Source: Edaphobacter aggregans
GTDB taxonomy: Bacteria; Acidobacteriota; Terriglobia; Terriglobales; Acidobacteriaceae
Length of the DNA stretch: 37,742 nucleotides
Direction: 5' to 3'
NCBI GenBank assembly: GCA_022736715.1
Contig: DZDJ01000028.1
Coordinates: 1-37,742, forward strand
How positions within the stretch are numbered: position 1 is the stretch's first letter; each line of letters begins with the position of its first letter. Below the pieces are notes generated by a model. That model did not search any database. It saw only the letters and a list, made by a program, of their open reading frames with translations, and had not been told where the DNA came from. The translations under genes and the position numbers were made by a program. Shown in pieces: positions 8,327 to 17,266 of this stretch.

Positions 8327-9357
8327 GCCGGATTGCAGTGCTGGGCGCCGGAGCCTGGGGAACTGCACTGGCGTTGTCGCTGGTGCGGTGCGGGAACCAT
8401 CAGATTTATCTTTGGTCACATTCGCAGCGGGTGGCGGAGGAGATACATCGCACCGGGCAGAATGCAACGTATCTGCCGGGCTTCGTGCTGCCGCTGCATA
8501 CGCCGGGAGGCGGAATCCACGTGACGGGCAGTTTGCATGAAGCGGTGGCCGCGTGCGACATACTGCTGCTGGTAACGCCGTCGGAGCATCTGCGCACCAC
8601 GATGGAGCATCTGCTGCCATCGCTGCGGCCAGGACACGCAGTCCTGAGCGCGACCAAGGGCATTGAGGACCATACGTATCTGCGTATGACGGAAGTGATT
8701 GCGGAGGTGACGGCATCGCGACAGCCGCGTCCGCGCTATGGCGTGATCAGCGGCCCTTCGTTTGCGCAGGAAGTTGCTGCCGGAATGCCGACGGCGATCA
8801 CGGTTGCGTCGGCCGATCGTACATTTGCGCAGCAGATTCAGTGCGATTTCTCCAACTCTGTGCTGCGGCTGTATACGAATGAAGACGTGATCGGCGTGGA
8901 GATTGGCGGCGCGCTGAAGAATGTGATTGCGATTTCGTCTGGCGTAGTAGCTGGCCTGGGGCTGGGACACAACAGCGCCGCAGCGCTGATTACGCGCGGC
9001 ATTGCCGAGATTACGCGGCTGGCGGTGGCCTGCGGCGGACGCAAGGAAACGCTGGCCGGGCTGACAGGGATTGGCGACCTGGTACTGACCTGCACCGGGT
9101 CTCTTTCACGCAACCGCATGGTGGGCATGGAACTGGGCAAGGGCCGCAAGCTGCCGGAGATTCTGGCCGGGCTGCACGGCAAGGTGGCCGAGGGCGTTCG
9201 CACGACAACGGCGGCGCTGGGCCTGGCGCAGCGCCATGGCGTGGAAATGCCGATTACGGAGCAGATGGCGGCAATTCTTTATGAGGGCAAGTCACCGAAG
9301 GACGCGATTCGTGACCTGATGGCGCGTCCTGGGCGGAACGAGTCGGACAGCCAATAG
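8323..9357 (+). CDS. gpsA: NAD(P)+-dependent glycerol-3-phosphate dehydrogenase
   Basis: Reduces dihydroxyacetone phosphate to glycerol 3-phosphate for phospholipid synthesis, in the cytoplasm. The 344-residue product starts MSRIAVLGAGAWGTAL, a Rossmann GxGxxG dinucleotide site. It has the LLLVTPSEHLR and SATKGIED segments, GPSFAQEVAAGMPTA, and the catalytic-lysine region IGGALKNVIAI. The C-terminal all-alpha domain includes LAGLTGIGDLVLTC. The ATG at 8323 is in the ATGA overlap with the plsY stop; an open frame continues upstream inside plsY but has no family similarity, so this start is preferred. plsY-gpsA is a common functional pair. Confidence 0.96.
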   Translation: MSRIAVLGAGAWGTALALSLVRCGNHQIYLWSHSQRVAEEIHRTGQNATYLPGFVLPLHTPGGGIHVTGSLHEAVAACDILLLVTPSEHLRTTMEHLLPSLRPGHAVLSATKGIEDHTYLRMTEVIAEVTASRQPRPRYGVISGPSFAQEVAAGMPTAITVASADRTFAQQIQCDFSNSVLRLYTNEDVIGVEIGGALKNVIAISSGVVAGLGLGHNSAAALITRGIAEITRLAVACGGRKETLAGLTGIGDLVLTCTGSLSRNRMVGMELGKGRKLPEILAGLHGKVAEGVRTTTAALGLAQRHGVEMPITEQMAAILYEGKSPKDAIRDLMARPGRNESDSQ

Positions 9358-9386
9358 ATTGCTACACTTGAAACAGAGAAATTGCT

Positions 9387-10379
9387 ATGGTCTTTTCCTT
9401 GTTTGGCGGCCGCAATAAAGCGGAGACGCCGGTAAATCCACAGTCCGAAGATGCGGAACCGCAAAAGAGTGGCTTTTTTGAGCGGATGAAGCAGGCCGTC
9501 TCGCGCACGCGCGAGAACCTGAATGAACGCATTGACAGTGTGCTGGCGCTGACGCGCACCGTGGACGAGTCCACCTTTGAAGACCTGGAAGCGGTGCTGC
9601 TGGCTTCCGACATTGGATTGACGACCACGACCGAAATTCTGGGTGCGTTGCGGCAACAGGCGCTGCGGAAAAACATGCAGGATGGCGCGGAACTAAAGCA
9701 ACTTTTGAAGGCAGAACTGAAGACGATTCTGTCCTCTGTGGACACACCCTATTCTCCGCCAGCTGCTGGGCCGGAGATCATCATGATGGTGGGCGTGAAC
9801 GGAACGGGCAAGACCACGACCACTGGCAAGCTGGCTGCGCATTTCCGCGAACAGGGCAAGGGCGTGCTGCTGTGCGCGGCGGACACCTTTCGCGCGGCGG
9901 CCATTGAGCAGCTGGAGGTCTGGGGACAACGCAGCGGCGTGGAGATCATCAAAACGCGCCAGGGCGGCGACCCTTCGGCGGCGCTGTTTGACGCGTTGCA
10001 GGCGGCAAAGGCGCGCAGCGTAGATGTGCTGATTGTGGATACGGCGGGCCGACTGCACACGAAAGGCAATCTGATGGCGGAGCTGGACAAGATGCGCCGC
10101 ACGACGCAGCGCTTCCAGGCGGATGCGCCGCACCAGACCTTCCTGGTGATGGATGCGACCACAGGGCAGAACGGATTGCAGCAGGCGAGGCTGTTTACGG
10201 AGTCGGCTGGTGTGACTGGCATTGTGCTGACGAAACTGGATGGCACGGCCAAGGGTGGCATTGTGATTGCCATTGCACGCGAGCTGAAGCTGCCGGTGCG
10301 CTACGTGGGCGTGGGTGAAAAGATGGAGGACCTGCTGCCGTTTGACAGCTCGGCCTTTGTGGACTCGTTGATGGGCTGA
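9387..10379 (+). CDS. ftsY: Signal recognition particle receptor FtsY
   Basis: The SRP receptor GTPase that docks ribosome-nascent-chain-SRP complexes at the membrane. The 330-residue product has a short charged A region (residues about 1-30), the helical N domain (about 30-115), and a G domain with P-loop [28 protein letters not shown], the [16 protein letters not shown] switch, and [10 protein letters not shown] near the end ([13 protein letters not shown]). The A domain is much shorter than in E. coli, as in many bacteria. The ATG at 9387 has only a weak purine-rich site upstream. It sits 29 nt after gpsA and 23 nt before ribD, so all may share a transcript. Confidence 0.96.
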   Translation: MVFSLFGGRNKAETPVNPQSEDAEPQKSGFFERMKQAVSRTRENLNERIDSVLALTRTVDESTFEDLEAVLLASDIGLTTTTEILGALRQQALRKNMQDGAELKQLLKAELKTILSSVDTPYSPPAAGPEIIMMVGVNGTGKTTTTGKLAAHFREQGKGVLLCAADTFRAAAIEQLEVWGQRSGVEIIKTRQGGDPSAALFDALQAAKARSVDVLIVDTAGRLHTKGNLMAELDKMRRTTQRFQADAPHQTFLVMDATTGQNGLQQARLFTESAGVTGIVLTKLDGTAKGGIVIAIARELKLPVRYVGVGEKMEDLLPFDSSAFVDSLMG

Positions 10380-10402
10380 TGGCCTGATGGAAGGACAGAA
10401 GG

Positions 10403-11575
10403 ATGAGCACGATGCCGGACGCGCCGACAGCCTGCCAGCGGCAGGATGAAGATTGGATGCGGCTTGCGCTGGAGCAGGCACAGCGGTCGGTGGGTCTGGC
10501 TTCTCCGAATCCTGCAGTGGGCTGCGTGATTGTGCAGCAGGAGCAGATCGTCGGCGCAGGATTCCACATCTACGACCAGCGCGACCATGCGGAAATTATT
10601 GCGCTAAAGCAGGCAGGCGAGGCTGCGCGAGGAGCTACTGCCTACGTGACGCTGGAGCCATGCAGCCACCAGGGGCGCACCGGGCCGTGCGCCGACGCGC
10701 TGATCGGCGCAGGAATAGGCCGCGTGGTGGCAGCCACGCTGGACGCGAATCCCGTGGTGAGCGGCAATGGCATTGCCAAACTGAATCGCGCAGGGATTGC
10801 CACCACGGTTGGCATTTGCCAGCAGCAGGCGCGAGCGCTGAATGATGGCTTTGCGAAATTCATCCGCACAGGTTTGCCGTTTGTGACACTGAAGGCGGCG
10901 ATGTCCCTGGATGGAAAGATTGCTCCGGCACCGCACACACGCACAGCCAAAGCGCCGTTCTGGCTGACGGGGACGAAAGCGCGTGCGCATGTGCAGGCGC
11001 TGCGTCATGCGGCGGATGCCGTGGTGACAGGGATCGGCACGGTGCTGGCGGATGACCCTGCACTGACCGATCGCACAGCACTGCCGCGCCGGCGGCGCTT
11101 GCTGCGTGTGGTGCTGGATTCACAGTTGCGCATGCCGCTGGAGGCGCAGCTCGTGGTAAGCGCGCAGGAGGACGTGCTGGTCTTTTGCGCACCGCAGGCC
11201 TCTCCCCAGAAGAAAGCAGCGTTGACGGCGAAGGGTGTTCGCGTAGAGGCGTTGCCCACGGAAGCCGACGCGTCACGCATTGATTTGCAGAAAGTGCTGG
11301 CACGGCTGGGCGAGTTGCAGATGCTGAGCGTGCTGCTGGAGGGCGGCTCTGCGCTGAATGGCGCTGCGCTGCGCCAGCAACACGTCGACAAGCTGGTGCT
11401 CTTCTATGCCGAAACGGAATTGGGAGCCGATGGCGTCCCCTTTGCGGAAGGGATAGCATCGCCATATCCGATGCAGCAGGGCCTGCAACAGCTTGAGAAT
11501 CGCCAATTCGACAGCGACGCCTGCGTGAGCGGATATCTGCGCGACCCCTGGGATGCTGTTGCATCCAACAGCTAA
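10403..11575 (+). CDS. ribD: Bifunctional riboflavin deaminase/reductase RibD
   Basis: Catalyses two successive steps of riboflavin synthesis: deamination of the pyrimidine from GTP breakdown, then NADPH-dependent reduction of its ribose side chain. The N-terminal cytidine-deaminase-like domain (about 15-150) has the zinc set H62-A-E64 and C87/C96 in PCSHQGRTGPC. The C-terminal RibD_C reductase domain includes TLKAAMSLDGKIA, WLTGTKARAHVQALR and LLEGGSALNGAAL. The 390-residue length is normal. The ATG at 10403 follows an AAGGA site; a second ATG at codon 4 is possible. It is followed 53 nt later by ribE. No FMN-riboswitch-like leader was recognised in the short gap after ftsY. Confidence 0.96.
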   Translation: MSTMPDAPTACQRQDEDWMRLALEQAQRSVGLASPNPAVGCVIVQQEQIVGAGFHIYDQRDHAEIIALKQAGEAARGATAYVTLEPCSHQGRTGPCADALIGAGIGRVVAATLDANPVVSGNGIAKLNRAGIATTVGICQQQARALNDGFAKFIRTGLPFVTLKAAMSLDGKIAPAPHTRTAKAPFWLTGTKARAHVQALRHAADAVVTGIGTVLADDPALTDRTALPRRRRLLRVVLDSQLRMPLEAQLVVSAQEDVLVFCAPQASPQKKAALTAKGVRVEALPTEADASRIDLQKVLARLGELQMLSVLLEGGSALNGAALRQQHVDKLVLFYAETELGADGVPFAEGIASPYPMQQGLQQLENRQFDSDACVSGYLRDPWDAVASNS

Positions 11576-11628
11576 GCTCTATGATTTTTGTTTGCGGGGA
11601 CTGCCTCTGCCGCGCAAAGGATGACGCC

Positions 11629-12300
11629 ATGTTTACCGGACTGATTGAATCGACTGGAACCATTCTCTCGCTTACACCAACGCAGGGAGCGTTGCGCATC
11701 ACGGTGGCCGCGCCTGCGCTGGCGGCCAGGCTGCGCACGGGCGACAGCATTGCCGTAAGCGGTGTGTGTCTGACGGCGCTGGACATTGATCCGGTGGCCC
11801 ATCCGCCGCGGTTCTCCGCCGATCTGGCAGCGGAGACGGTTGCGCGCACGTCGCTCTCACGGCTGAAGGCAGGGGCCGTCGTAAATCTGGAACTGCCCAC
11901 GCCTGCGGGCACGCCGCTGGGAGGGCATATTGTGCAGGGCCATGTGGATGGCGTAGGTGGCGTGCTTTCGCTGGAGCCGGTGGACGCAAAGGCGAACCGC
12001 GACCAGACGGACTGGTGGCTGAAGATTGCGATTCCGCAGGCGATTGCTCCCTATGTGGTGGAGAAAGGCTCGATCACGGTGGAGGGCATCAGCCTGACGG
12101 TGGCGCAGCTAAGCGGCAACGAAGTGACGGTTGCAATTCTGCCGCACACGTATGCGGTGACCAATCTGCATGTGTTGCATGCAGGCAGCGAAGTCAACCT
12201 GGAAGCGGATGTGCTTGCGAAGTATGCCGAGCGGCTGCTTGCGGCAAAAGCACAGCAGGGCGAACTCACGCTGGAGTCCCTGATCGCCAATGGATACTGA
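11629..12300 (+). CDS. ribE: Riboflavin synthase alpha chain
   Basis: Dismutates two 6,7-dimethyl-8-ribityllumazine molecules to riboflavin plus the pyrimidine precursor. The product starts with the invariant MFTGLIESTGTI and consists of two similar lumazine-binding barrels. The first contains GDSIAVSGVCLTA and GGHIVQGHVDGVG; the second contains KGSITVEGISLTVA and NLEADVLAKYAERLL. This ATG, with AAGG 8 nt upstream, is preferred to an in-frame ATG at 11581 that would add 16 unrelated residues. At 223 residues it is slightly long for the family. It follows ribD; ribA/B and ribH are not in this window. Confidence 0.95.
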   Translation: MFTGLIESTGTILSLTPTQGALRITVAAPALAARLRTGDSIAVSGVCLTALDIDPVAHPPRFSADLAAETVARTSLSRLKAGAVVNLELPTPAGTPLGGHIVQGHVDGVGGVLSLEPVDAKANRDQTDWWLKIAIPQAIAPYVVEKGSITVEGISLTVAQLSGNEVTVAILPHTYAVTNLHVLHAGSEVNLEADVLAKYAERLLAAKAQQGELTLESLIANGY

Positions 12301-12485
12301 GCCAGCGGCCAGTGCGGAATCATTGGCCCGCGGGACAGTTACGGTTGGGCATTGCGAAGATCTAAAGGACCCGGTGGCCGATGGAGATGACCTCCGGGTG
12401 CCTGGTTCCCGGCCGCGCTGGCTCAAGGCCTGCGGCTCCGTCTTACACTTTCTCAGCCTTTGCTTTAACTCGTGCATAAAAGAGA

Positions 12486-12524
12486 GCGGCGCCAGCAAGC
12501 ACATCTTCTGGCGCTGCCGTTTTT
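12486..12524 (+). terminator. Rho-independent terminator downstream of ribE
   Basis: A 10-bp GC-rich stem with one G-U pair (12486-12495 with 12508-12517/8), a 12-nt loop and a run of five Ts. It lies about 185 nt after the ribE stop, in the 249-nt gap to the convergent GH2 gene. The stretch 12301-12485 before it contains no convincing gene. It is either a long 3' UTR or could hold a small RNA; no known RNA family was recognised. Confidence 0.75.
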
Positions 12525-12549
12525 ATGTTCAGAAACTAACTATTATGAC

Positions 12550-14412
12550 TTATTGCGCTTTGCCAACTGCATTGTCCTTGTAGGCCTTCTGCAGAACATA
12601 GAAGGCCATCTTCTTTTTCCCCTGGTCGGAAATGAGCCCTTTGCGGTTGAAGCCGTCCTGAATACCAGGAAGTACGCGGCGGGGGGAACGGAAATCCATC
12701 AGTACCCACGGGCTCATGCCGCGCAACTGTGGAATGTGGTTCAGCATTACGATCTGATGGCGATACAGGTCCGCCTGATACTCCTCGGTCCACATCTGCG
12801 TTTTTGGGCCATGCAGTCCAGCGACAGCGCCACCGCCCAGTTCGCTCATAATCAGCGGCTTCTGATAAGCGATCTTCCATACGGTATTATCTGCATCGGC
12901 AGGTTTATATCCGTACCAGCCGATATACTCATTCGTTCCGATCACATCCAGGGCCTGCCCCAGCGGGTCATCCACAATCTCCGTCATGCCCTGGGTACGA
13001 ACCAGCAAAGCCGCAGTCACCAGTCGCGTGGGGTCGAGGCGATGCGCATCGGCAACCAGCGTCTCCAGAAACTTCGTCCGCACAGGATTATTCGGCGTCT
13101 CATTCGCAACCGACCACAGAATCACTGATGCCTTGTCACGGTCACGGCGGATCATCTCATGCAACTGCTGTTCGCATTTTGCCAGGACGGCGGGATTGTC
13201 AAACTCGATGGCCCAGTAGGTTGGGATTTCCGACCAGACCAGAATGCCCATGCGATCGGCCAGGCGTGTCATTCGCTGGTCGTGCGGATAGTGCGCCAGG
13301 CGCACGTAATTAGCGCCAAGTTCATGCGCCCACCCCAGCAGCGTCTGCACATCCTGCTCGCTCCAGGCACGGCCTGTGCGGTAAGGAGCCTCGGCATGAA
13401 TGCTGACGCCGTGCAAAAAAATTGGCTTGCCATTCAGGAGAATCTCCGTACCGCGCACGTCGATAGTGCGAAATCCCATGTCATCTTCCAGCGAGTCGTT
13501 TCCGCTCCGGATCAGAACGCGATACAGCTTCGGGTGCGATGGAGACCAGAGTTCTAGCCCGGCTGCCTGCAAATGAAATTCGGCGCGGCCATCTGCACTC
13601 ACCTGCGCAGTTGTCTGCACCTTCACTTCCGGAATACTGACGGTGACCGATGCCCCGGCAGGCGCATCCACCACATGCACCCAGCCATCGATCTGCGTTG
13701 TTGTGCCTCGGCGAAGATGCAGATCGTAGTCATCTACAAACTGCTCTGGGACGGAAACCAGGGAGACGTCCCGCGTCAGGCCGCCATAATTCCACCAGTC
13801 CGTTTGCAGCGTTGGAACGCCATCGGCAAGCCGCGTGCTGTCGACTGCTATCACAACAAAGTTCTTGCCATCCTTCAGCACGTTGGTAACTTCGCAATCA
13901 AATGGCGTAAACCCGCCCTCGTGCTCGCAGACCTTCTTCGTATTCACCCAGACATAGGAGCGGTAGTTGGCGGCCCCAATATGCAGAAAGACATGCGTGC
14001 CCGGCCTGGCGTGATACGTGAAGTCCTTCTCATACCAGACCGGCCCTTCATAGTACAGCAGCGAGGGACGCTGCGTGTTCCAGTCGCCGGGAACTTTGAG
14101 GGTCGGCGATGTCGCAAAGTTGTAGTCGGCAGGAGCATCCGGCTTTGGCGTCGCATTCATAAAATATCCATCTGTGGTGCGCAGCTTGCCGTGAAAACCA
14201 TACAAACCCGAACCATACGGATCAATGATGCTGTGCCATTCGCCGTCCAAGCTCATTGCCGGACGATGATCCACATCCACCAGCAATGTCGGCTGCTTTT
14301 CCTGTGCATATGCTGCAGGAATACAGGCTGTCATCAGCAGGAAGGCCAGCATTGAAGCCGCAAATTGCCGCACCAGACGCGGCCGGACAAAACAGGACAA
14401 GGACAAGCGCAT
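12550..14412 (-). CDS. Secreted GH2 glycosidase (beta-glucuronidase-like)
   Basis: A 620-residue glycoside hydrolase family 2 enzyme, closest in layout to beta-glucuronidases. A signal peptide with hydrophobic core SMLAFLLMTACIPAAYA ends near residue 36. The N-terminal jelly-roll sugar-binding domain includes VPGDWN, YYEGPVWYEKDF and WWNYGGLTRDV. An immunoglobulin-like domain (about 225-325) precedes a TIM barrel with the acid/base glutamate E438 in SVANET and the nucleophile E524 in IMSELGGGA. The ATG at 14412 has GGGAGA 6 nt upstream; a TTG directly before it is also open. Neighbouring minus-strand plc lies 221 nt upstream with no clear terminator, so read-through is possible. Galactosidase or mannosidase activity cannot be excluded. 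Confidence 0.9.
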   Translation of the reverse strand: MRLSLSCFVRPRLVRQFAASMLAFLLMTACIPAAYAQEKQPTLLVDVDHRPAMSLDGEWHSIIDPYGSGLYGFHGKLRTTDGYFMNATPKPDAPADYNFATSPTLKVPGDWNTQRPSLLYYEGPVWYEKDFTYHARPGTHVFLHIGAANYRSYVWVNTKKVCEHEGGFTPFDCEVTNVLKDGKNFVVIAVDSTRLADGVPTLQTDWWNYGGLTRDVSLVSVPEQFVDDYDLHLRRGTTTQIDGWVHVVDAPAGASVTVSIPEVKVQTTAQVSADGRAEFHLQAAGLELWSPSHPKLYRVLIRSGNDSLEDDMGFRTIDVRGTEILLNGKPIFLHGVSIHAEAPYRTGRAWSEQDVQTLLGWAHELGANYVRLAHYPHDQRMTRLADRMGILVWSEIPTYWAIEFDNPAVLAKCEQQLHEMIRRDRDKASVILWSVANETPNNPVRTKFLETLVADAHRLDPTRLVTAALLVRTQGMTEIVDDPLGQALDVIGTNEYIGWYGYKPADADNTVWKIAYQKPLIMSELGGGAVAGLHGPKTQMWTEEYQADLYRHQIVMLNHIPQLRGMSPWVLMDFRSPRRVLPGIQDGFNRKGLISDQGKKKMAFYVLQKAYKDNAVGKAQ

Positions 14413-14633
14413 CAAAGTCTCCCAGATTCAAGATCTTTTAAATTGACAAAGGGGAAGAGAGCAGGATTTCTTCCGCTAACAACTCTACTGGAAAACGGCG
14501 AAGAGGGGAACCAGACAGGTACGATGGTTTCAAAAGCAGCGGTTACAGGAGGTACAGAAGGTAGACCACCAACCCCGGGGAGGCCTCCGGAACTGATGGT
14601 CCGTCCTTCCATCGTTGCATACGGCGGCGGAAG

Positions 14634-16790
14634 CTACAGCAAGGGTCCAGGGTCACTGGTATTGCCTTGTTGCAGCTCAAGATGCCCAGCAAAGCGGCGT
14701 AGAAACTCCTGTCCGCCTGGCAGGGTGATAGTGATGTCATACCATCCGGCACTGCCCTCGACACTCCAGGCGTCCTGCTGCTGCGCCCCGGGTGCAACCC
14801 TATATGTGCGAGCGGAATCCTTGCTATAAGCATTTACAACACGCAATGTCCGGGCAGCACTGCCCTCATTTTTCAGCAGAAGCTGCACCTTCGCTTCCTG
14901 TGCATTCATCTGGATGCCCACCTCGCAGAAATTCACTGCTGCAACATCGGCGCCGCCCTGGAACTCGCACAGGTGCCCATTTGGACCGTACACAGAAAGG
15001 CGATACGCATTCGGTTCCTGTGGAATGGTCCAGTAATCAGAAATTTCATCTCCGGCGGCAACCGCGTATCTGCGTGGCGGATCGTCAGGCCTGTTCCGGT
15101 TGTAGACATAAAACGCGGCGCCTGCACTTCCCCTGTTCGCAAAGTCGATCCAGAAGCGGCGCTGAGCGGCATCAACCCGGCCAGAGGTATGCAGATTGTA
15201 TGGCAGTCGGCGCGCCGACCGCGTTCCCTGCTCCTGCACAGGCATCGCCTGCTTCTCCGGAACATGATATGGCCGATGCAATGATGCGATAGGTTTCGGC
15301 ACGGTGAATTGCGCAGGCGGTGTATCGTGTGCAGCAGAAAAATCGAAGGCCGCAGTCAGATCTCCGCAAATGGAGCGCCGCCACTGGCTGATGTTGGGCT
15401 CCTGCACGCCAAAGCGAGTTTCCAGAAACTGCAGCACCGAAGTGTGATCAAAAACCTGCGAACAGACCCAACCGCCCTTCGTCCATGGAGAAACAATCAG
15501 CATAGGCACGCGCGGGCCAAGGCCAATGGGTTGCAAACCTCCCGGATCCGCGCCGGGAACCAGTGGGTGCTTCTCGTGCGGATAGTGGTCCAGATCCAGA
15601 AATTCATTCTGTAGGCTCTCTGCAAGGTTTTTTGAAACCAGGCCATCTGCATTCTGCTGATTATTCAGTGGCGGCATTGGCGGCACTACATGATCGAAGA
15701 GCCCGTCATTCTCATCGTAGTTGATGATGAAAACCGTCTTACTCCATACCTCAGGATTTTCCGTCAATGCTTCCAGCACAAGGTTGATGAAGTAGGCCCC
15801 ATCCGTCGGCGAGGCCTCCGGGTGCTCACAGTATTTGTACGGCGCTACAATCCATGAAACCTGTGGAAGACGCCCCTGCATCACATCGTCGCTAAAATCG
15901 CGCAGTGTGTGGTTGGAGACACCATTTTTCACCAGTGAACTTTCTGGGGAAGCGCCTTCCTCTACCTGGTACTGCGCAAAGAACTCCAGCGAGTTGTCTG
16001 TGTAGTTATCAGTCGGTGTGCCAGGAACGCCTGTGCCGCCCTGATACAGCCGCCAACTGATTTTGTTCGCTTCCAGCCGCTCAGGATAGGTTGTCCATGT
16101 ATATCCGTTTGTTTTTGCGCGCTCCCAGAGGCCAGGGCCATTTGGCTTTCTACCAAGCACATTGCGCGGGTCATTCGTGCCAGACCAAAGATAAATGCGA
16201 TTGGGGGCCGTATCTGCATGGACTGAACAGAAACAGGAATCACACACAGTAAAAGCATCCGCCAGGGCATAGTGAAAGCTGACGTCTTCCCGTTTCAGAT
16301 GCCCCATGGTCAGCACGTCCTGCTTTTGCTCGACCCACTGATTGTAGAGGCCCCCGTTCCATGCCAGGTGACCACTGCTCCAGCCATGATCCGTCCCAGC
16401 CTGATACTCCGTTGTCTCACGAGGGTTGATGTAAAAGGGCAATACATAGGAGGCGTCCGCCGCGAGGCCGCGCGAGTGATAATGCCCAGTTTTGGTCGAG
16501 GCAGTTGGCTGATACCAGACAGGCTTGCCATTGGGGAGCAGTGCCGGACGTGGATCGCCAAAACCGCGCACCCCTCGCAGTGACCCAAAATAGTGGTCGA
16601 AGGAGCGATTTTCCTGCATCAGAATCACAACGTGCTGCACATCCTGAATGGTGCCGGTTGCCCGATGCGCAGGAATGGCAAGCGCCTTGCGAATGCTGCC
16701 CGGCATCAGCGACATACCCAATGCCGCTCCGGTTGCTCCTGCCGTGATACGGAGAAAGTCCCTCCGGCTCTTCACACTCTTTTTTCCCAT
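14634..16790 (-). CDS. Tat-exported phospholipase C (PC-PLC/acid phosphatase family)
   Basis: A 718-residue enzyme of the bacterial phosphoesterase family that contains PlcH, PlcN and related phospholipases C; it would cleave a glycerophospholipid to diacylglycerol and a phospho-headgroup outside the cytoplasm. The twin-arginine signal SRRDFL lies at residues 8-13, followed by a hydrophobic segment. The family motif HVVILMQENRSFDHYFG has its metal-binding E60-N61. Further family blocks are IVAPYKYCEHPE, NYDENDGLFDHVVPP and RVPMLIVSPW. Two C-terminal DUF756-type beta domains follow (about 515-610 and 620-705). The ATG at 16790 is chosen for GGAGAG 6 nt upstream and for placing the Tat motif at the N-terminus. 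Head-group specificity cannot be read; the adjacent ethanolamine genes suggest phosphatidylethanolamine as one substrate. Confidence 0.92.
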   Translation of the reverse strand: MGKKSVKSRRDFLRITAGATGAALGMSLMPGSIRKALAIPAHRATGTIQDVQHVVILMQENRSFDHYFGSLRGVRGFGDPRPALLPNGKPVWYQPTASTKTGHYHSRGLAADASYVLPFYINPRETTEYQAGTDHGWSSGHLAWNGGLYNQWVEQKQDVLTMGHLKREDVSFHYALADAFTVCDSCFCSVHADTAPNRIYLWSGTNDPRNVLGRKPNGPGLWERAKTNGYTWTTYPERLEANKISWRLYQGGTGVPGTPTDNYTDNSLEFFAQYQVEEGASPESSLVKNGVSNHTLRDFSDDVMQGRLPQVSWIVAPYKYCEHPEASPTDGAYFINLVLEALTENPEVWSKTVFIINYDENDGLFDHVVPPMPPLNNQQNADGLVSKNLAESLQNEFLDLDHYPHEKHPLVPGADPGGLQPIGLGPRVPMLIVSPWTKGGWVCSQVFDHTSVLQFLETRFGVQEPNISQWRRSICGDLTAAFDFSAAHDTPPAQFTVPKPIASLHRPYHVPEKQAMPVQEQGTRSARRLPYNLHTSGRVDAAQRRFWIDFANRGSAGAAFYVYNRNRPDDPPRRYAVAAGDEISDYWTIPQEPNAYRLSVYGPNGHLCEFQGGADVAAVNFCEVGIQMNAQEAKVQLLLKNEGSAARTLRVVNAYSKDSARTYRVAPGAQQQDAWSVEGSAGWYDITITLPGGQEFLRRFAGHLELQQGNTSDPGPLL

Positions 16791-17115
16791 AAAAATCTCT
16801 CCAACTCCCCACGAACAATTTGCACGCAACTCAAAAATTTTACGCAAAAAAGAAATACAGGAACTGCGCGGTCAACCAGCAGCGAACTGGTGGTCACGTT
16901 CTGCGCAGAAATACCATCGACCGTTGTCTCCGGCTGCGACCGAAGACGATGCTGAATAGAGAAGCCGGCTACAGTCACAGGAGCGCCGGGCAGAACAGCA
17001 CCGAGCGCATACTTCACCGTACCTCCCAATGAGCCCTGGGTTGACCATGCGCAAGCCGCCGCGTTGCCAGCAACAGGATGCAAATAAGTACTGGAGTAAC
17101 TTCCCTGAGGCGCAT
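16772..17115 (-). pseudogene. Possible frameshifted small secreted protein
   Basis: On the minus strand, an ATG at 17115 preceded by AGGAGGGAGG opens a 33-codon frame. It reads like a signal peptide (basic start, core VLICILLLAT, then LAHGQ) and stops at 17014-17016. The next frame, from about 17038 down to 16853, encodes a beta-rich Gly/Val/Thr stretch (GTVKYALGAVLPGAPV, TTVDGISAQNV) and stays open to 16772. Adding one base, or removing two, in the CCC run at 17038-17040 joins signal peptide and domain into one plausible secreted protein of about 115 residues. The homologue is not recognised. It is either a real frameshift mutation, a sequence error, or a coincidence in a 476-nt intergenic stretch. 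It would be the first gene behind the putative EutR site at 17206-17233. Confidence 0.4.
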
Positions 17116-17188
17116 CCTCCCTCCTGTCGTTTGAGCAGCAAAAGAACAATCCACTGTTTTATTGGAATTGTGGCCTTTACCTGAAAGA

Positions 17189-17233
17189 AGGATAGCCAGC
17201 GCACTTTGTGGCCGTTATCAAAAATCGGAAAAA
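17189..17233 (-). promoter_or_regulatory. Putative EutR operator and -10 box on the phospholipase side
   Basis: On the minus strand, 17206-17233 matches the motif at 18452-18479 in 18 of its first 22 positions, including the exact block GATAACGG. A TATCCT box (17189-17194) follows 17 bp after that block, as TATTCT follows 18 bp after it at the eat promoter. The site lies just beyond the stop of eutR and reads toward the small secreted ORF and plc. It is inferred to be an activator site overlapping the -35 region. Confidence 0.55.
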
Positions 17234-17266
17234 TTCGGTGAATTGTTTGTAAATGTGGAGGGGGCG

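Noticed and set aside
11576-11628. Possible FMN riboswitch or leader before ribE or ribD
   Set aside because: The gaps before ribD (23 nt) and ribE (53 nt) are too short for an RFN element and lack its conserved blocks.
12290-12583. A 97-codon plus-strand frame overlapping the ribE stop
   Set aside because: It reads through the terminator at 12486-12524 and into the GH2 gene, with no family resemblance.
14570-14592. GC-rich palindrome around ggaggcctcc after plc
   Set aside because: It is palindromic without a loop and without a T-tract, so it is neither a clear terminator nor a clear operator.
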